Positions 1-7,439 of a DNA stretch of 11,624 bases are shown piece by piece. Origin of the DNA: Hyphomicrobiales bacterium. GTDB lineage: Bacteria > Pseudomonadota > Alphaproteobacteria > Rhizobiales > Xanthobacteraceae. The position numbers and the translations under genes were made by a program. Where the stretch lies: positions 1 to 11,624 of the forward strand of contig JAPLPC010000100.1 in NCBI GenBank assembly GCA_026400425.1, written 5' to 3'. The notes below the pieces were generated by a model. It was not told the DNA's origin. It made no database searches and saw only the letters and a list, made by a program, of their open reading frames with translations. Numbering within the stretch: the first letter of the stretch is position 1; each line of letters begins with the position of its first letter.

Positions 1-2594
1 ACAATGCCCGCGAAACCGAACCGCGCTGGCAGCGCGTGTGGGACGACAAGGCGATCTTCGCCACCAAGAACGACGACCCGCGGCCGAAATATTACGTGCT
101 CGAGATGTTCCCGTATCCGTCGGGCCGCATCCATATGGGCCATGTCCGCAACTACACCATGGGCGACGTGCTGGCGCGGCTGAAGCGCGCCAAGGGTTTC
201 AACGTGCTCCACCCGATGGGCTGGGACGCCTTCGGCCTGCCGGCGGAAAATGCCGCCATCGAACGCAAGGTCGCGCCGAAAGCCTGGACCTACGAGAACA
301 TCGCGTCGATGAAGAAGCAGCTGCAGACCATGGGTCTGTCGCTCGACTGGGCGCGTGAATTCGCAACCTGCGATCCCAGCTACTACAAGCATCAGCAAAA
401 GATGTTCACCGACTTCCTGGCCGCCGGCCTAGTCGAGCGCAAGAAGTCGAAAGTGAACTGGGACCCGGTCGATCACACCGTGCTCGCCAATGAGCAGGTG
501 ATCGACGGCCGCGGCTGGCGCTCCGGCGCCGTCGTCGAGCAGCGCGAACTGACCCAGTGGTTCTTCAAGATCACCAATTATTCGCAGGACCTGCTCGACG
601 CGCTGGAGAAGCTGGATCGCTGGCCCGACAAAGTGCGGCTGATGCAGCACAACTGGATCGGCCGCTCGGAAGGTCTGCGTTTCGAATTCGGCCTGAACGG
701 CGCGCCTGCAGGCTTCGACACACTGCCGGTGTTCACGACGCGGCCGGACACGATGTATGGCCCGACCTTTGCGGCGATCTCGCCGGATCATCCGCTGGCT
801 AAGAAGCTGGCCGAGAGCGATCCAAAGGTCGCGGCCTTCATCGAGGCGTGCCACAAGCTCGGCACCTCGCAGGCCGAGATCGACACGGCCGAAAAGCTCG
901 GCTTCGACACCGGCATCAAGGCCACGCATCCTGCGGATAGCTCATGGGAGCTGCCACTCTACATCGCCAATTTCGTGCTGATGGACTACGGCACCGGCGC
1001 CATCATCGGCTGCCCTGCGCATGATCAGCGCGACCTCGATTTCGCGCGCAAGTATGATTTGCCGGTGCTCGACGTGTTCGTGCCCGTCGGCAGCGACGCG
1101 CGCGTCGGCGACACCGCATTCACGCCGGCCAAGACCGAGACGGTGCAATATATCCGCTGGGTCGGCGAGCCCGGCGTAATGACCTGCGAAGAGGCGATGA
1201 AGCAATCGCTGGCGATCTTCGAAAAGGACGGCTGGGGCAAGCGCGAAGTGAACTTCCGCCTGCGCGACTGGGGCATTTCGCGGCAGCGCTATTGGGGCTG
1301 TCCGATCCCGATCATCCATTGCGCAACATGCGATGTGGTGCCGGTGCCGGAGAAGGACCTGCCCGTGGTGCTGCCGGAGGACGTCACCTTCGACAAGCCG
1401 GGCAATGCGCTCGATCATCACCCGACCTGGAAACACGTCACCTGCCCGCAATGCGGCGGCAAGGCGCGGCGCGAAACCGACACCATGGACACGTTCGTGG
1501 ACTCGTCCTGGTACTTCGCGCGCTTCACCGATCCGTGGAACGAGACATCGCCGACCACCCGCGCGGTGGCCGATCGCATGATGCCGGTCGATCAGTATAT
1601 CGGCGGCGTCGAGCATGCGATTTTGCATCTGCTGTATTCACGCTTCTTCACCCGCGCCATGAAGGCGACCGGGCATGTCAGCCTGGACGAGCCGTTCGCC
1701 GGCATGTTCACCCAGGGCATGGTGGTGCACGAGACCTATAAGAAGCAGGACGGCACATTTGCGTCGCCGGCCGAGATCGATATCACCGGCGATGGCACGA
1801 CACGTTCGGCAAAGCTGCTGAGCGATGGCTCGCCGGTCGAGATCGGCTCCATCGAGAAGATGTCGAAGTCGAAGCGCAACACCGTCGATCCCGACGACAT
1901 CATCGGCACCTATGGTGCGGATACCGCGCGCTGGTTCATGCTGTCGGACTCGCCGCCGGATCGCGACGTGATCTGGAGCGAGGAAGGCGTCAAGGGCGCC
2001 TCGCGTTTCGTGCAGCGGCTGTGGCGCATGGTCAACGATGCCGCGGCCCACGGCAAATCCGCGCCCGCAGCCAAGCCGATCGCGTTCGGCGCCGATGCCC
2101 TCGCCGTCCGCAAGGCCGCCCATGGCGCGCTCGACAAGGTTTCGACCGGTGTCGAACGGCTGCAGTTCAATGTCTGCCTGGCTTACATCCGCGAATTCGC
2201 CAATGCCTTCGGCGAGGCGCTGGCAAAGCCGGGAACCCCGACGCCGGACATGTGCTGGGCGCTGAACGAGGCGGCGACCATCCTGGTGCAGCTGTTCGCC
2301 CCGATGATGCCGCATCTGGCGGAGGAATGCTGGACCGTGCTGGGCCAGAGCGGTCTGGTGTCCGAGGCCGCCTGGCCGAAGGTCGAGGCCGATCTGCTGG
2401 TCGAGGACCAGATCACCCTGCCGGTGCAGGTCAACGGCAAGAAGCGCGGAGAAGTCACAGTTCCGCGCGAAGCATCCAATTCGGAAATTGAGGCTGCCGC
2501 TCTGGCCCTCGATGCTGTAAAACAGGCGCTGGACGGCAAGCCGCCCAAGAAGATCATCGTCGTGCCGCAGAGGATCGTGAATGTTGTCGGCTAA
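1..2594 (+). CDS. leuS: Leucine--tRNA ligase (LeuRS), 5' end outside the window
   Basis: Cytoplasmic class I synthetase that attaches leucine to tRNA-Leu and hydrolyses mischarged tRNA. The frame is open from base 3 (first residues NARETEPRWQR), so the GTG at 36 is internal and the true start lies a few codons before the window; 863 residues are visible. Seen in order: the HIGH-type motif HMGH at 132-143; a CP1 editing domain with TTRPDT (about 735-755) and CPAHDQRD (about 1012-1035); zinc-ribbon-like Cys pairs near 1320 and 1445; KMSKS at 1857-1871; an anticodon-binding region; and a C-terminal stretch with VQVNGKKRGEV, typical of bacterial LeuRS. All key motifs are intact. The last 14 bases overlap the start of lptE, suggesting co-transcription and translational coupling. 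Identification is essentially certain. Confidence 0.99.
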   Translation, partial: NARETEPRWQRVWDDKAIFATKNDDPRPKYYVLEMFPYPSGRIHMGHVRNYTMGDVLARLKRAKGFNVLHPMGWDAFGLPAENAAIERKVAPKAWTYENIASMKKQLQTMGLSLDWAREFATCDPSYYKHQQKMFTDFLAAGLVERKKSKVNWDPVDHTVLANEQVIDGRGWRSGAVVEQRELTQWFFKITNYSQDLLDALEKLDRWPDKVRLMQHNWIGRSEGLRFEFGLNGAPAGFDTLPVFTTRPDTMYGPTFAAISPDHPLAKKLAESDPKVAAFIEACHKLGTSQAEIDTAEKLGFDTGIKATHPADSSWELPLYIANFVLMDYGTGAIIGCPAHDQRDLDFARKYDLPVLDVFVPVGSDARVGDTAFTPAKTETVQYIRWVGEPGVMTCEEAMKQSLAIFEKDGWGKREVNFRLRDWGISRQRYWGCPIPIIHCATCDVVPVPEKDLPVVLPEDVTFDKPGNALDHHPTWKHVTCPQCGGKARRETDTMDTFVDSSWYFARFTDPWNETSPTTRAVADRMMPVDQYIGGVEHAILHLLYSRFFTRAMKATGHVSLDEPFAGMFTQGMVVHETYKKQDGTFASPAEIDITGDGTTRSAKLLSDGSPVEIGSIEKMSKSKRNTVDPDDIIGTYGADTARWFMLSDSPPDRDVIWSEEGVKGASRFVQRLWRMVNDAAAHGKSAPAAKPIAFGADALAVRKAAHGALDKVSTGVERLQFNVCLAYIREFANAFGEALAKPGTPTPDMCWALNEAATILVQLFAPMMPHLAEECWTVLGQSGLVSEAAWPKVEADLLVEDQITLPVQVNGKKRGEVTVPREASNSEIEAAALALDAVKQALDGKPPKKIIVVPQRIVNVVG

Positions 2595-3135
2595 GTTCCG
2601 CATTGCCGCCCGCCTGACGGCGATCGTCGCCCTGGGCGCCCTCACGGCCGGCTGCTTCCAGCCGATGTATGCGGCCAAGACCATCGACGGTTCGCCGGCG
2701 CTGCGCGACAAGCTCGCCACCGTCGAAGTGCCGCCGCTCGACTATCCGAACGCGTCGCCGCAGGCCCGCCTCGGCATCGAGATCCGCAACGCGCTGATGT
2801 TCAAGATGTACGGCGCCGCCACCGGCATGCCACCGCTCTACACGCTCAAAATTCGTGTCGTGCCGAGCCGCAGCTCGTTGATGGTCGATCCGAACACCGC
2901 GCTGCCGACCTCGGAGAATTACGGCATCGACGCCACTTACGGCCTGATCGAGATCGCCACCGGCAAGCAGGTGATGACGGGCTCGACTTTCTCGCGCGTC
3001 ACCTACGACATCCCCGGCCAGCAGCAGCGCTTCGCCCGCACCCGCGCCGCGCGCGATGCGGAAAACCGCGCCGCCGCCGAGATCGCCGACAACATCAACA
3101 CGCGTCTGGCGTCGTTCTTCTACAAGGGGTCGTAA
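2581..3135 (+). CDS. lptE: LPS-assembly lipoprotein LptE
   Basis: A 184-residue predicted outer-membrane lipoprotein. The N-terminus has basic residues (K5, R8, R11), a hydrophobic segment and the lipobox LTAGC with Cys25 as the acylation site, so the mature protein would be anchored by a lipidated Cys25. No other membrane segment is seen. In the LptE family the protein plugs the LptD barrel, which delivers LPS to the cell surface. The assignment rests on the lipoprotein signal, the size, the general look of the mature part and the leuS-lptE-holA order I recall for Rhizobiales; sequence similarity to E. coli LptE is not obvious by eye. The ATG at 2581 lies inside the leuS end (14-bp overlap). 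The C-terminus is rich in Arg and Ala. A different small outer-membrane lipoprotein is the main alternative. Confidence 0.84.
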   Translation: MLSAKFRIAARLTAIVALGALTAGCFQPMYAAKTIDGSPALRDKLATVEVPPLDYPNASPQARLGIEIRNALMFKMYGAATGMPPLYTLKIRVVPSRSSLMVDPNTALPTSENYGIDATYGLIEIATGKQVMTGSTFSRVTYDIPGQQQRFARTRAARDAENRAAAEIADNINTRLASFFYKGS

Positions 3136-3173
3136 GCGCGCCCTGCTGTAGGGTGGGCGTCGTCAATAAACGC

Positions 3174-3256
3174 CGTCATTGCGAGCGCAGCGAAGCAATC
3201 CAGAAAGCCACAAGCACAGACTGGATTGCTTCGTCGCCTGGCTCTTCGCAATGACG
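3174..3256. repeat. Interspersed palindromic repeat, copy 1
   Basis: An 83-bp imperfect inverted repeat between lptE and holA. The outer ends read CGTCATTGCGA at the left and TCGCAATGACG at the right. The inner arms, 3191-3203 and 3221-3233, are perfect 13-base complements (CGAAGCAATCCAG / CTGGATTGCTTCG) around a 17-base loop. A second copy with the same arms lies at 5425-5507. From memory, this resembles a REP-like family scattered through Bradyrhizobiaceae intergenic regions. The transcript could fold into a long hairpin between the two genes. There is no U-run, so it is not a standard intrinsic terminator. Confidence 0.9.
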
Positions 3257-3292
3257 AGGAGAGGTCCACGATTCACTTCTGCGATCCTGAGT

Positions 3293-3297
3293 AGGAC
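3293..3297 (+). promoter_or_regulatory. Ribosome binding site of holA that fixes its TTG start
   Basis: AGGAC at 3293-3297 lies six bases before the TTG at 3304. An in-frame TAG at 3292-3294 closes the frame just upstream, and no ATG or GTG lies between, so TTG is the earliest possible start. Confidence 0.7.
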
Positions 3298-3303
3298 ATC
3301 ACC

Positions 3304-4332
3304 TTGGTCGCCCTCCGCGGAAAAGACATCGAGAGTTTTCTGAGCCGGCCGGATTCCACCCGGCCGATCATCTTGCTGTACGGCCCCGATGCCGGGCTGG
3401 TGCGCGAGCGCGCCGAGGCGCTGGTGAAATCCGCGGTCGATGACGTCAACGATCCGTTCTCGCTGGTGCGGATGGATGGCGATGATCTCGCCGCCGAGCC
3501 GTCGCGGCTGGTCGAGGAAGCCATGACGATCCCGATGTTCGGCGGACGGCGCGCCATTCGTGTGCGCGCGGGTTCGAAGAATTTCGCCAGCGGCGTCGAT
3601 ACGCTGAGCCAGATGGCGGTTCGCGATTGCCGCATCGTGATCGAGGCCGGCGAGTTGCGGCCGGAGTCGCCGCTGCGCAAAGTCTGCGAGAAGGCGAAGA
3701 CCGCCGTCGCCATCGCCTGCTATCCGGACACCGAACGCGATCTCACGAAACTGATCAATGACGAATTGCAGCTCGCCAATCTGCGGATGGCCGGCGATGC
3801 GCGGGCGACATTGATGTCGCTACTCGGCGGCGATCGCCAGGCCTCGCGCAACGAGCTGCGCAAGCTGATGCTGTACTCCCACGGCACCGGCGAAGTGACG
3901 CTCGACGATGTGATGGCCAGCGTGGCGGATGCCTCCGAATTGAAGATCGACCCGATCGTGGACGGCGCCTTCGCCGGCAATCCGACGCTGGTCGAAACCG
4001 AATTCAACAAGGCGATGATCGCCGGCACCTATCCCGGCATGATCATGATGGCGGCGCAACGCCAGGCGGCTGCACTGCATAAAGCCAGCCTGCTGGTGGA
4101 AGCCGGCACGCCGGCATCGGCCGCCGCCGAGAGCGGATTTCCGCGGCTACACTTTTCACGCAAGGGTGCAGTGGAAGCGGCGCTGCGCAATTTCACCACG
4201 CGGCGATTGGCGGCGATCATCGATCAGCTCGCCGTGGCCGCCCTCGACGTGCGCAAACAAAACACCCTCGGCGCGGTGATCGCGCAAAGGGCGTTGATGT
4301 CGATTGCCGTGAATGCCAGGCGGCGGGGATAG
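3304..4332 (+). CDS. holA: DNA polymerase III delta subunit (clamp loader)
   Basis: A 342-residue protein with the usual length of the delta family. In the clamp-loader complex delta opens the beta sliding clamp and helps load it on primed DNA at the replication fork. The N-terminus has RPIILLYGPDAGLVRER, the degenerate P-loop-like segment of delta, which lacks a GKT Walker A and does not bind ATP. It is followed by the MTIPMFGGRRAIRVR stretch typical of the family, then helical AAA+ lid and C-terminal collar regions. The start is TTG at 3304, forced by an in-frame stop immediately upstream and supported by AGGAC six bases before it. It lies 168 bp after lptE, and the gap holds a palindromic repeat, so co-transcription with leuS-lptE is possible but not shown. 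It converges with parB. Confidence 0.95.
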   Translation: MVALRGKDIESFLSRPDSTRPIILLYGPDAGLVRERAEALVKSAVDDVNDPFSLVRMDGDDLAAEPSRLVEEAMTIPMFGGRRAIRVRAGSKNFASGVDTLSQMAVRDCRIVIEAGELRPESPLRKVCEKAKTAVAIACYPDTERDLTKLINDELQLANLRMAGDARATLMSLLGGDRQASRNELRKLMLYSHGTGEVTLDDVMASVADASELKIDPIVDGAFAGNPTLVETEFNKAMIAGTYPGMIMMAAQRQAAALHKASLLVEAGTPASAAAESGFPRLHFSRKGAVEAALRNFTTRRLAAIIDQLAVAALDVRKQNTLGAVIAQRALMSIAVNARRRG

Positions 4333-4347
4333 CTCTTGCACACCTGT

Positions 4348-4460
4348 CCCTCATGGTGAGGAGCCCGCACTGGCGGGCGTCTCGAACCATGAGATGCAGC
4401 GCACCGAACTTGCTGTCATCCTTCGAGACGCGGCCAAGTGGCCGCTCCTCAGGATGAGGG
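4348..4460. repeat. Composite double-hairpin repeat between convergent holA and parB
   Basis: About 113 bp filling most of the 135-bp gap between the two stop codons. The first hairpin pairs CTCATGGT (4350-4357) with ACCATGAG (4386-4393), with an inner GCCCGC (4363-4368) / GCGGGC (4373-4378). The second pairs CATCCT (4417-4422) with AGGATG (4451-4456), with an inner GCGGCCA (4430-4436) / TGGCCGC (4439-4445). The phrases GAGGAGC...GTCTCGAA and CTTCGAGACG...CTCCTCAGGATGAGG match, from memory, a repeat common in Bradyrhizobium and Rhodopseudomonas intergenic regions. Its position suggests a bidirectional transcription block, but there are no T-runs and this is inference. Confidence 0.82.
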
Positions 4461-4467
4461 ATGGGGT

Positions 4468-5376
4468 TTACTTATCCAGCCGCTTCAGGATCTCGTCGAG
4501 CTGATCGAGATCGCGATATTTGATCACCACGGTGCCGCCGGGATCGCGGTGATCCACGCTGACCTTGAGGCCGAGCACATCGCTCACGCGCTTCTCGAGT
4601 GCGATCGTGTCGGCATCCTTCGCGACCTTCGGCGCCGAACCGGTGCGCGGCTTCTGCGGCGCGCGTTCCGGCACGCCTTCGTCATGGGCGAGCGCTTCGG
4701 TCTGGCGTACGTTGAGGCCTTCGGCGATGACGCGCTTGGCGGCGGCCGAGGGATCGGGCAGCGAGATCAGCGCACGGGCATGGCCGTTGCTCAATTGCCC
4801 CGACGCGATCAGCGCCTGCACGTCGTCCGGCAATTTGGTGAGGCGCATCATGTTGGCGACATGGCTGCGGCTCTTGCCGACGATCTTCGCGATCTCATCC
4901 TGGCTGTGCTTGTAGGTCTCGGCGAGCGCGTGATAGCCCTGCGCCTCTTCCATCGCATTGAGATCTTCGCGCTGCACGTTTTCGATGATGGCAATTTCCA
5001 TCGCCGCGGCATCGCTGACATCCACCGGCACGATCGGCACTTCATGCAGACCGGCCAATTGCGACGCGCGCCAGCGGCGCTCGCCGGCGATGATCTCGAA
5101 GCGATCATGGGCGCCCTTCACCGCACGCACGACGATCGGCTGGATCACGCCATGCTGCTTGATCGACGACGCCAGCTCGGCGAGCTCCGCTTCCGCAAAG
5201 CTGCGGCGCGGGTTGCGCGGATTGGGCTTGATGAATTCGATCGGCACCTTGCGCTGTCCGCGCGCCGGCCGCTCGGTCTGCGCGGCTTCGCCACCGACAT
5301 CACCGATCAGACTTGCCAGACCGCGGCCCAACCGCGAACGCGCTTCATCGGCCATTGCCAATCCCCTCGAACTCAT
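4468..5376 (-). CDS. parB: Chromosome-partitioning protein ParB
   Basis: CTP-dependent DNA clamp that binds parS and spreads along nearby DNA to form the segregation complex; ParA pulls this complex and it recruits SMC. The 302-residue form shows: LGRGLASLIGD (16-26), the N-terminal ParA-contacting motif; the ParB/Srx CTPase fold with GERRWRA (98-104) and ENVQRED (132-138); a helix-turn-helix around 156-180 that reads parS; a linker rich in Ala, Pro and Lys; and a C-terminal dimerisation domain ending RDLDQLDEILKRLDK. Two starts are possible. ATG 5376 has GGAG six bases upstream, and ATG 5355 (MADEARSRLG, 295 residues) has GAGGGG seven bases upstream; choosing 5376 is a close call. It lies 152 bp downstream of parA, and the gap contains a palindromic repeat. 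Its likely targets are the sites at 6989-9769. Confidence 0.98.
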   Translation of the reverse strand: MSSRGLAMADEARSRLGRGLASLIGDVGGEAAQTERPARGQRKVPIEFIKPNPRNPRRSFAEAELAELASSIKQHGVIQPIVVRAVKGAHDRFEIIAGERRWRASQLAGLHEVPIVPVDVSDAAAMEIAIIENVQREDLNAMEEAQGYHALAETYKHSQDEIAKIVGKSRSHVANMMRLTKLPDDVQALIASGQLSNGHARALISLPDPSAAAKRVIAEGLNVRQTEALAHDEGVPERAPQKPRTGSAPKVAKDADTIALEKRVSDVLGLKVSVDHRDPGGTVVIKYRDLDQLDEILKRLDK

Positions 5377-5424
5377 AGGTTACTCCAAAACTCGAATCTC
5401 GAACTGCACCGCTAGCCTTTCAGC

Positions 5425-5507
5425 CGTCATTGCGAGCGAAGCGAAGCAATCCAGAAGTAACACGCGAAGGACTGGATTGCTTCGACGCTACGCTTCTCGC
5501 AATGACG
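5425..5507. repeat. Interspersed palindromic repeat, copy 2, inside the parA-parB gap
   Basis: An 83-bp inverted repeat of the same family and length as 3174-3256. The inner arms, 5442-5454 and 5472-5484, are identical to those of copy 1, and the outer ends again read CGTCATTGCGAG and CTCGCAATGACG. Only the loop and a few stem bases differ. It occupies over half of the 152-bp spacer, so the parA-parB message should carry this hairpin upstream of the parB ribosome binding site. Confidence 0.9.
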
Positions 5508-5528
5508 ACGGAAAGTGCAGCGCAAATC

Positions 5529-6383
5529 TCAATGCGCGGCGCGGATGTCGCGCTCGCGCTGGATCACTTCGGTGGCGAGGCGCAGATAGGCTTCGGAGCC
5601 GGCGCATTTCAAATCATAGACCAGCACCGGCTTGCCGTAGGACGGCGCTTCCGAGATGCGGACATTGCGCGGGATCATGGTGTCGTACACTTTTGACCCC
5701 ATGAATTCGCGAACGTCGGCGACCACCTGGTTCGACAGGTTGTTGCGCGCATCGAACATGGTCATGACGATGCCATGGATGGTGAGGTTCGGATTCAGCG
5801 TCGAGCGCACCTGCTCCACCGTCTGCAGCAATTGCGACAGACCTTCGAGCGCGAAGAACTCACACTGCAGAGGCACCAGGATCGCATCCGACGCAGCCAT
5901 CGCATTAACGGTGAGAAGATTGAGCGACGGCGGACAATCGATCAGCACGTAAGTGTAGTCCGAGCCAGGCGCGACATTGTTGTTCAACTCGCCAATGGCG
6001 TCGCGCAGACGAAACGCGCGGTCGCGCGCATTGCCGATTTCGAGTTCGAGGCCGGACAGATCCATGGTCGATGCGGCGATGTGCAGACGCGGCACCGCGG
6101 TGACCACGACGGCATCACGCAGCGGCGCATCGCCGGTCAGCACGTCATAGGTCGAACAGGCGCGATCGCGGCGATCGATGCCAAGGCCGGTGGAGGCGTT
6201 GCCCTGGGGATCGAGATCGACGATCAGCACGCGCTCGCCGATCGCCGCCAGCGCGGTGCCGAGATTGATCGCGGTGGTGGTCTTGCCGACGCCGCCCTTC
6301 TGATTGGCCAGCGCCAGGATGCGCGGATGGCCGACCGTTTGTCCGGGCGTATCCCCTTGATATTCCTGATCAATTACGGTCAT
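5529..6383 (-). CDS. parA: Chromosome-partitioning ATPase ParA (Soj family)
   Basis: A 284-residue Walker-type ATPase. Its ATP-bound dimer coats nucleoid DNA and is released by ParB, moving the parS region during segregation. Seen: a short 20-residue N-terminal extension; the deviant Walker A KGGVGKTT (29-36) with the signature lysine near its start; switch I DLDPQGNAS (56-64); Walker B / switch II VLIDCPPSL (146-154); and the C-terminal PRNVRISEAPSYGKPV stretch characteristic of chromosomal ParA/Soj. There is no N-terminal helix-turn-helix of the plasmid ParA kind. The start ATG overlaps the rsmG stop as ATGA (6380-6383), so translation is probably coupled. The order rsmG-parA-parB beside parS-like sites supports the chromosomal copy. 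The length is normal for the family. Confidence 0.99.
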   Translation of the reverse strand: MTVIDQEYQGDTPGQTVGHPRILALANQKGGVGKTTTAINLGTALAAIGERVLIVDLDPQGNASTGLGIDRRDRACSTYDVLTGDAPLRDAVVVTAVPRLHIAASTMDLSGLELEIGNARDRAFRLRDAIGELNNNVAPGSDYTYVLIDCPPSLNLLTVNAMAASDAILVPLQCEFFALEGLSQLLQTVEQVRSTLNPNLTIHGIVMTMFDARNNLSNQVVADVREFMGSKVYDTMIPRNVRISEAPSYGKPVLVYDLKCAGSEAYLRLATEVIQRERDIRAAH

Positions 6384-7081
6384 TTGGTGCGAGCCATGCG
6401 TTCTGCTGCGGACGGTTCGCGCCGCGCGATCTGGTCAAGTTCGACGATCCAACCCTGCCCGCCGGTCAGGCTGGGATGCAGGCGTGGGTTGATACTCCAA
6501 TATTTAGTAGCTTCGGTCAATTCTGCGTCTACATCTTGACCCTTGAGAAACAGCGCCCGTGTGCCGTCTTTCATATGGGGAGCCGCAAAACCGAGAATAA
6601 GGTCTAGCGATGCGACGGCCCGTGCGGTGATGCAATCGACACGCTGGGGGAAACTATCCACACTATCCCCGATGTCAGCGAGATGCACCGAACCCGGGGC
6701 TTGCGTTACCCGCAAGGCTTCGCGCAGGAACGCCGCCTTTTTGGCGTTGCGCTCGACCAGATGGACGTGGCCGCGGACATCGGCCATGGCACAGGCCAGC
6801 ACCACGCCGGGGAAGCCCCCGCCGCTGCCGAAGTCGAGCCAGATCCGCGCATCAGGCGCCAGCTTCAACAGCTGCAGTGAATCCGAGATATGGCGAGTCC
6901 AGAGATTTGAAAGCGTGGCCGGCGAGATGAGGTTGGTCTTGGCCTGCCATTGCAGCAGCAGCGCTACGTAGCGATCGAGCCGGGCTTCTGTTTCATGTGA
7001 AACAGGCGTCAGGCGCAAGGCAGCGGCCTTGTCGCCGTCGAGCCGAGGGGCGGGAACGGATGGCTGAGAGCGTTGTGCCAT
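6380..7081 (-). CDS. rsmG: 16S rRNA (guanine-N7) methyltransferase RsmG (GidB)
   Basis: SAM-dependent enzyme that makes the single m7G of the 530 loop of 16S rRNA (G527 in E. coli numbering). In the 233-residue form the sequence shows TNLIS with the family's WTRHISDSLQL helix, the SAM-binding loop DFGSGGGFPG (83-92), the acidic VHLVERNAKKAAFLRE strand and helix, and ITARAVASL. The start is uncertain: ATG 7081 is used here, while an in-frame TTG at 7099 would add six residues. Neither has a clear Shine-Dalgarno sequence. Codons 27-31 (VSHET) are written by a parS-like 16-mer. The stop overlaps the parA start by four bases. The spacer upstream toward mnmG is long, so rsmG-parA-parB may have its own promoter, though I could not identify one. 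Confidence 0.96.
   Translation of the reverse strand: MAQRSQPSVPAPRLDGDKAAALRLTPVSHETEARLDRYVALLLQWQAKTNLISPATLSNLWTRHISDSLQLLKLAPDARIWLDFGSGGGFPGVVLACAMADVRGHVHLVERNAKKAAFLREALRVTQAPGSVHLADIGDSVDSFPQRVDCITARAVASLDLILGFAAPHMKDGTRALFLKGQDVDAELTEATKYWSINPRLHPSLTGGQGWIVELDQIARREPSAAERMARTK
6989..7004. promoter_or_regulatory. parS-like site 1, inside rsmG
   Basis: TGTTTCATGTGAAACA on the + strand. It matches the bacterial parS palindrome TGTTTCACGTGAAACA at 15 of 16 positions, with one change in the central CACGTG. It is the reverse complement of the variant at 7622-7637. It lies in coding sequence and encodes the VSHET residues of RsmG. ParB very likely binds it, perhaps more weakly than the perfect sites. 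Confidence 0.75.
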
Positions 7082-7439
7082 AAGGTCGTCATCGTTCAAT
7101 GGATGAGAGGAGGTCTGTTTCTTACTTCAACTCCAGAGCTGCGGCTATGCAAATGCACTCGAGCATGGCCGCAATCCTTGATCCCGGCATGGCCGGCTGC
7201 CGGGCCGGCCTCACCAGGCCGTTGATCGAACCGGCGAGAGGCGGTTGGAACGACTAGCCTGCTCCGTGGCAAGGTTTCGGAGAGATCTTTGCATGATCGA
7301 AATGCCACTGGGCAGGCTGTACCCACACATACGCGATCGCCGCGCCCTCGGCAGATGCCGATCATCGACTATTGAGCCGGATCAATGAAGCCGGCCGGCC
7401 GTGCCTCCACGATGGCGCAAACCTTGGAGGATGAAGATA
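7082..7439. other. 358-bp spacer between rsmG and the small membrane-protein gene
   Basis: A divergent spacer: rsmG reads left from it and the small gene at 7440 reads right, so promoters for both should lie here. I could not pick a convincing -35/-10 pair on either strand. It contains GC-rich palindromic stretches around 7185-7225 and a GCCGGCCGGC palindrome at 7390-7399. An open frame on the minus strand (7096-7365, 89 codons) has a residue mix rich in Arg, Cys and His and is not credible as a protein. A GAGAGGAGG at 7104-7112 on the + strand resembles a strong ribosome binding site but has no suitable start codon after it. Confidence 0.5.
7404..7430 (+). promoter_or_regulatory. Ribosome binding site of the small gene, in a possible hairpin
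   Basis: GGAGG at 7426-7430 lies nine bases before the ATG at 7440 and selects that start. TGGAGG (7425-7430) is complementary to CCTCCA (7404-7409) across a 15-base loop, so a six-pair stem could hide the ribosome binding site. The match to Shine-Dalgarno is clear; the regulatory hairpin is speculative, as such short complements arise by chance. Confidence 0.45.

Noticed and set aside
1638..2720. 360-codon minus-strand frame opposite leuS and lptE
   Set aside because: It overlaps two clear genes, its composition is typical of an antisense GC-rich frame, and it shows no domain.
3140..3158. CCCT-loop-AGGG stem just after lptE as a terminator
   Set aside because: The stem is only four to five pairs and no T-run follows.
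4438..5415. 325-codon + strand frame opposite parB
   Set aside because: It is a mirror of the GC-rich parB codons; ParB motifs on the minus strand are unambiguous.
6655..6663. CTATCCACA resembling a DnaA box (also TGTGGACAA at 9536-9544)
   Set aside because: Each is one base off TTATCCACA, isolated, and the first is in rsmG coding sequence; with no cluster and no AT-rich unwinding region there is no support for an origin here.
7115..7131. TGTTTC followed by TTACTTCAA as a fifth parS
   Set aside because: Only the left half-site matches; the core and right half are wrong.
7096..7365. 89-codon minus-strand frame upstream of rsmG whose stop overlaps the alternative TTG start of rsmG
   Set aside because: The residue mix is rich in Arg, Cys, His and Pro with no recognisable domain, there is no clear ribosome binding site, and the stop overlap can be chance.
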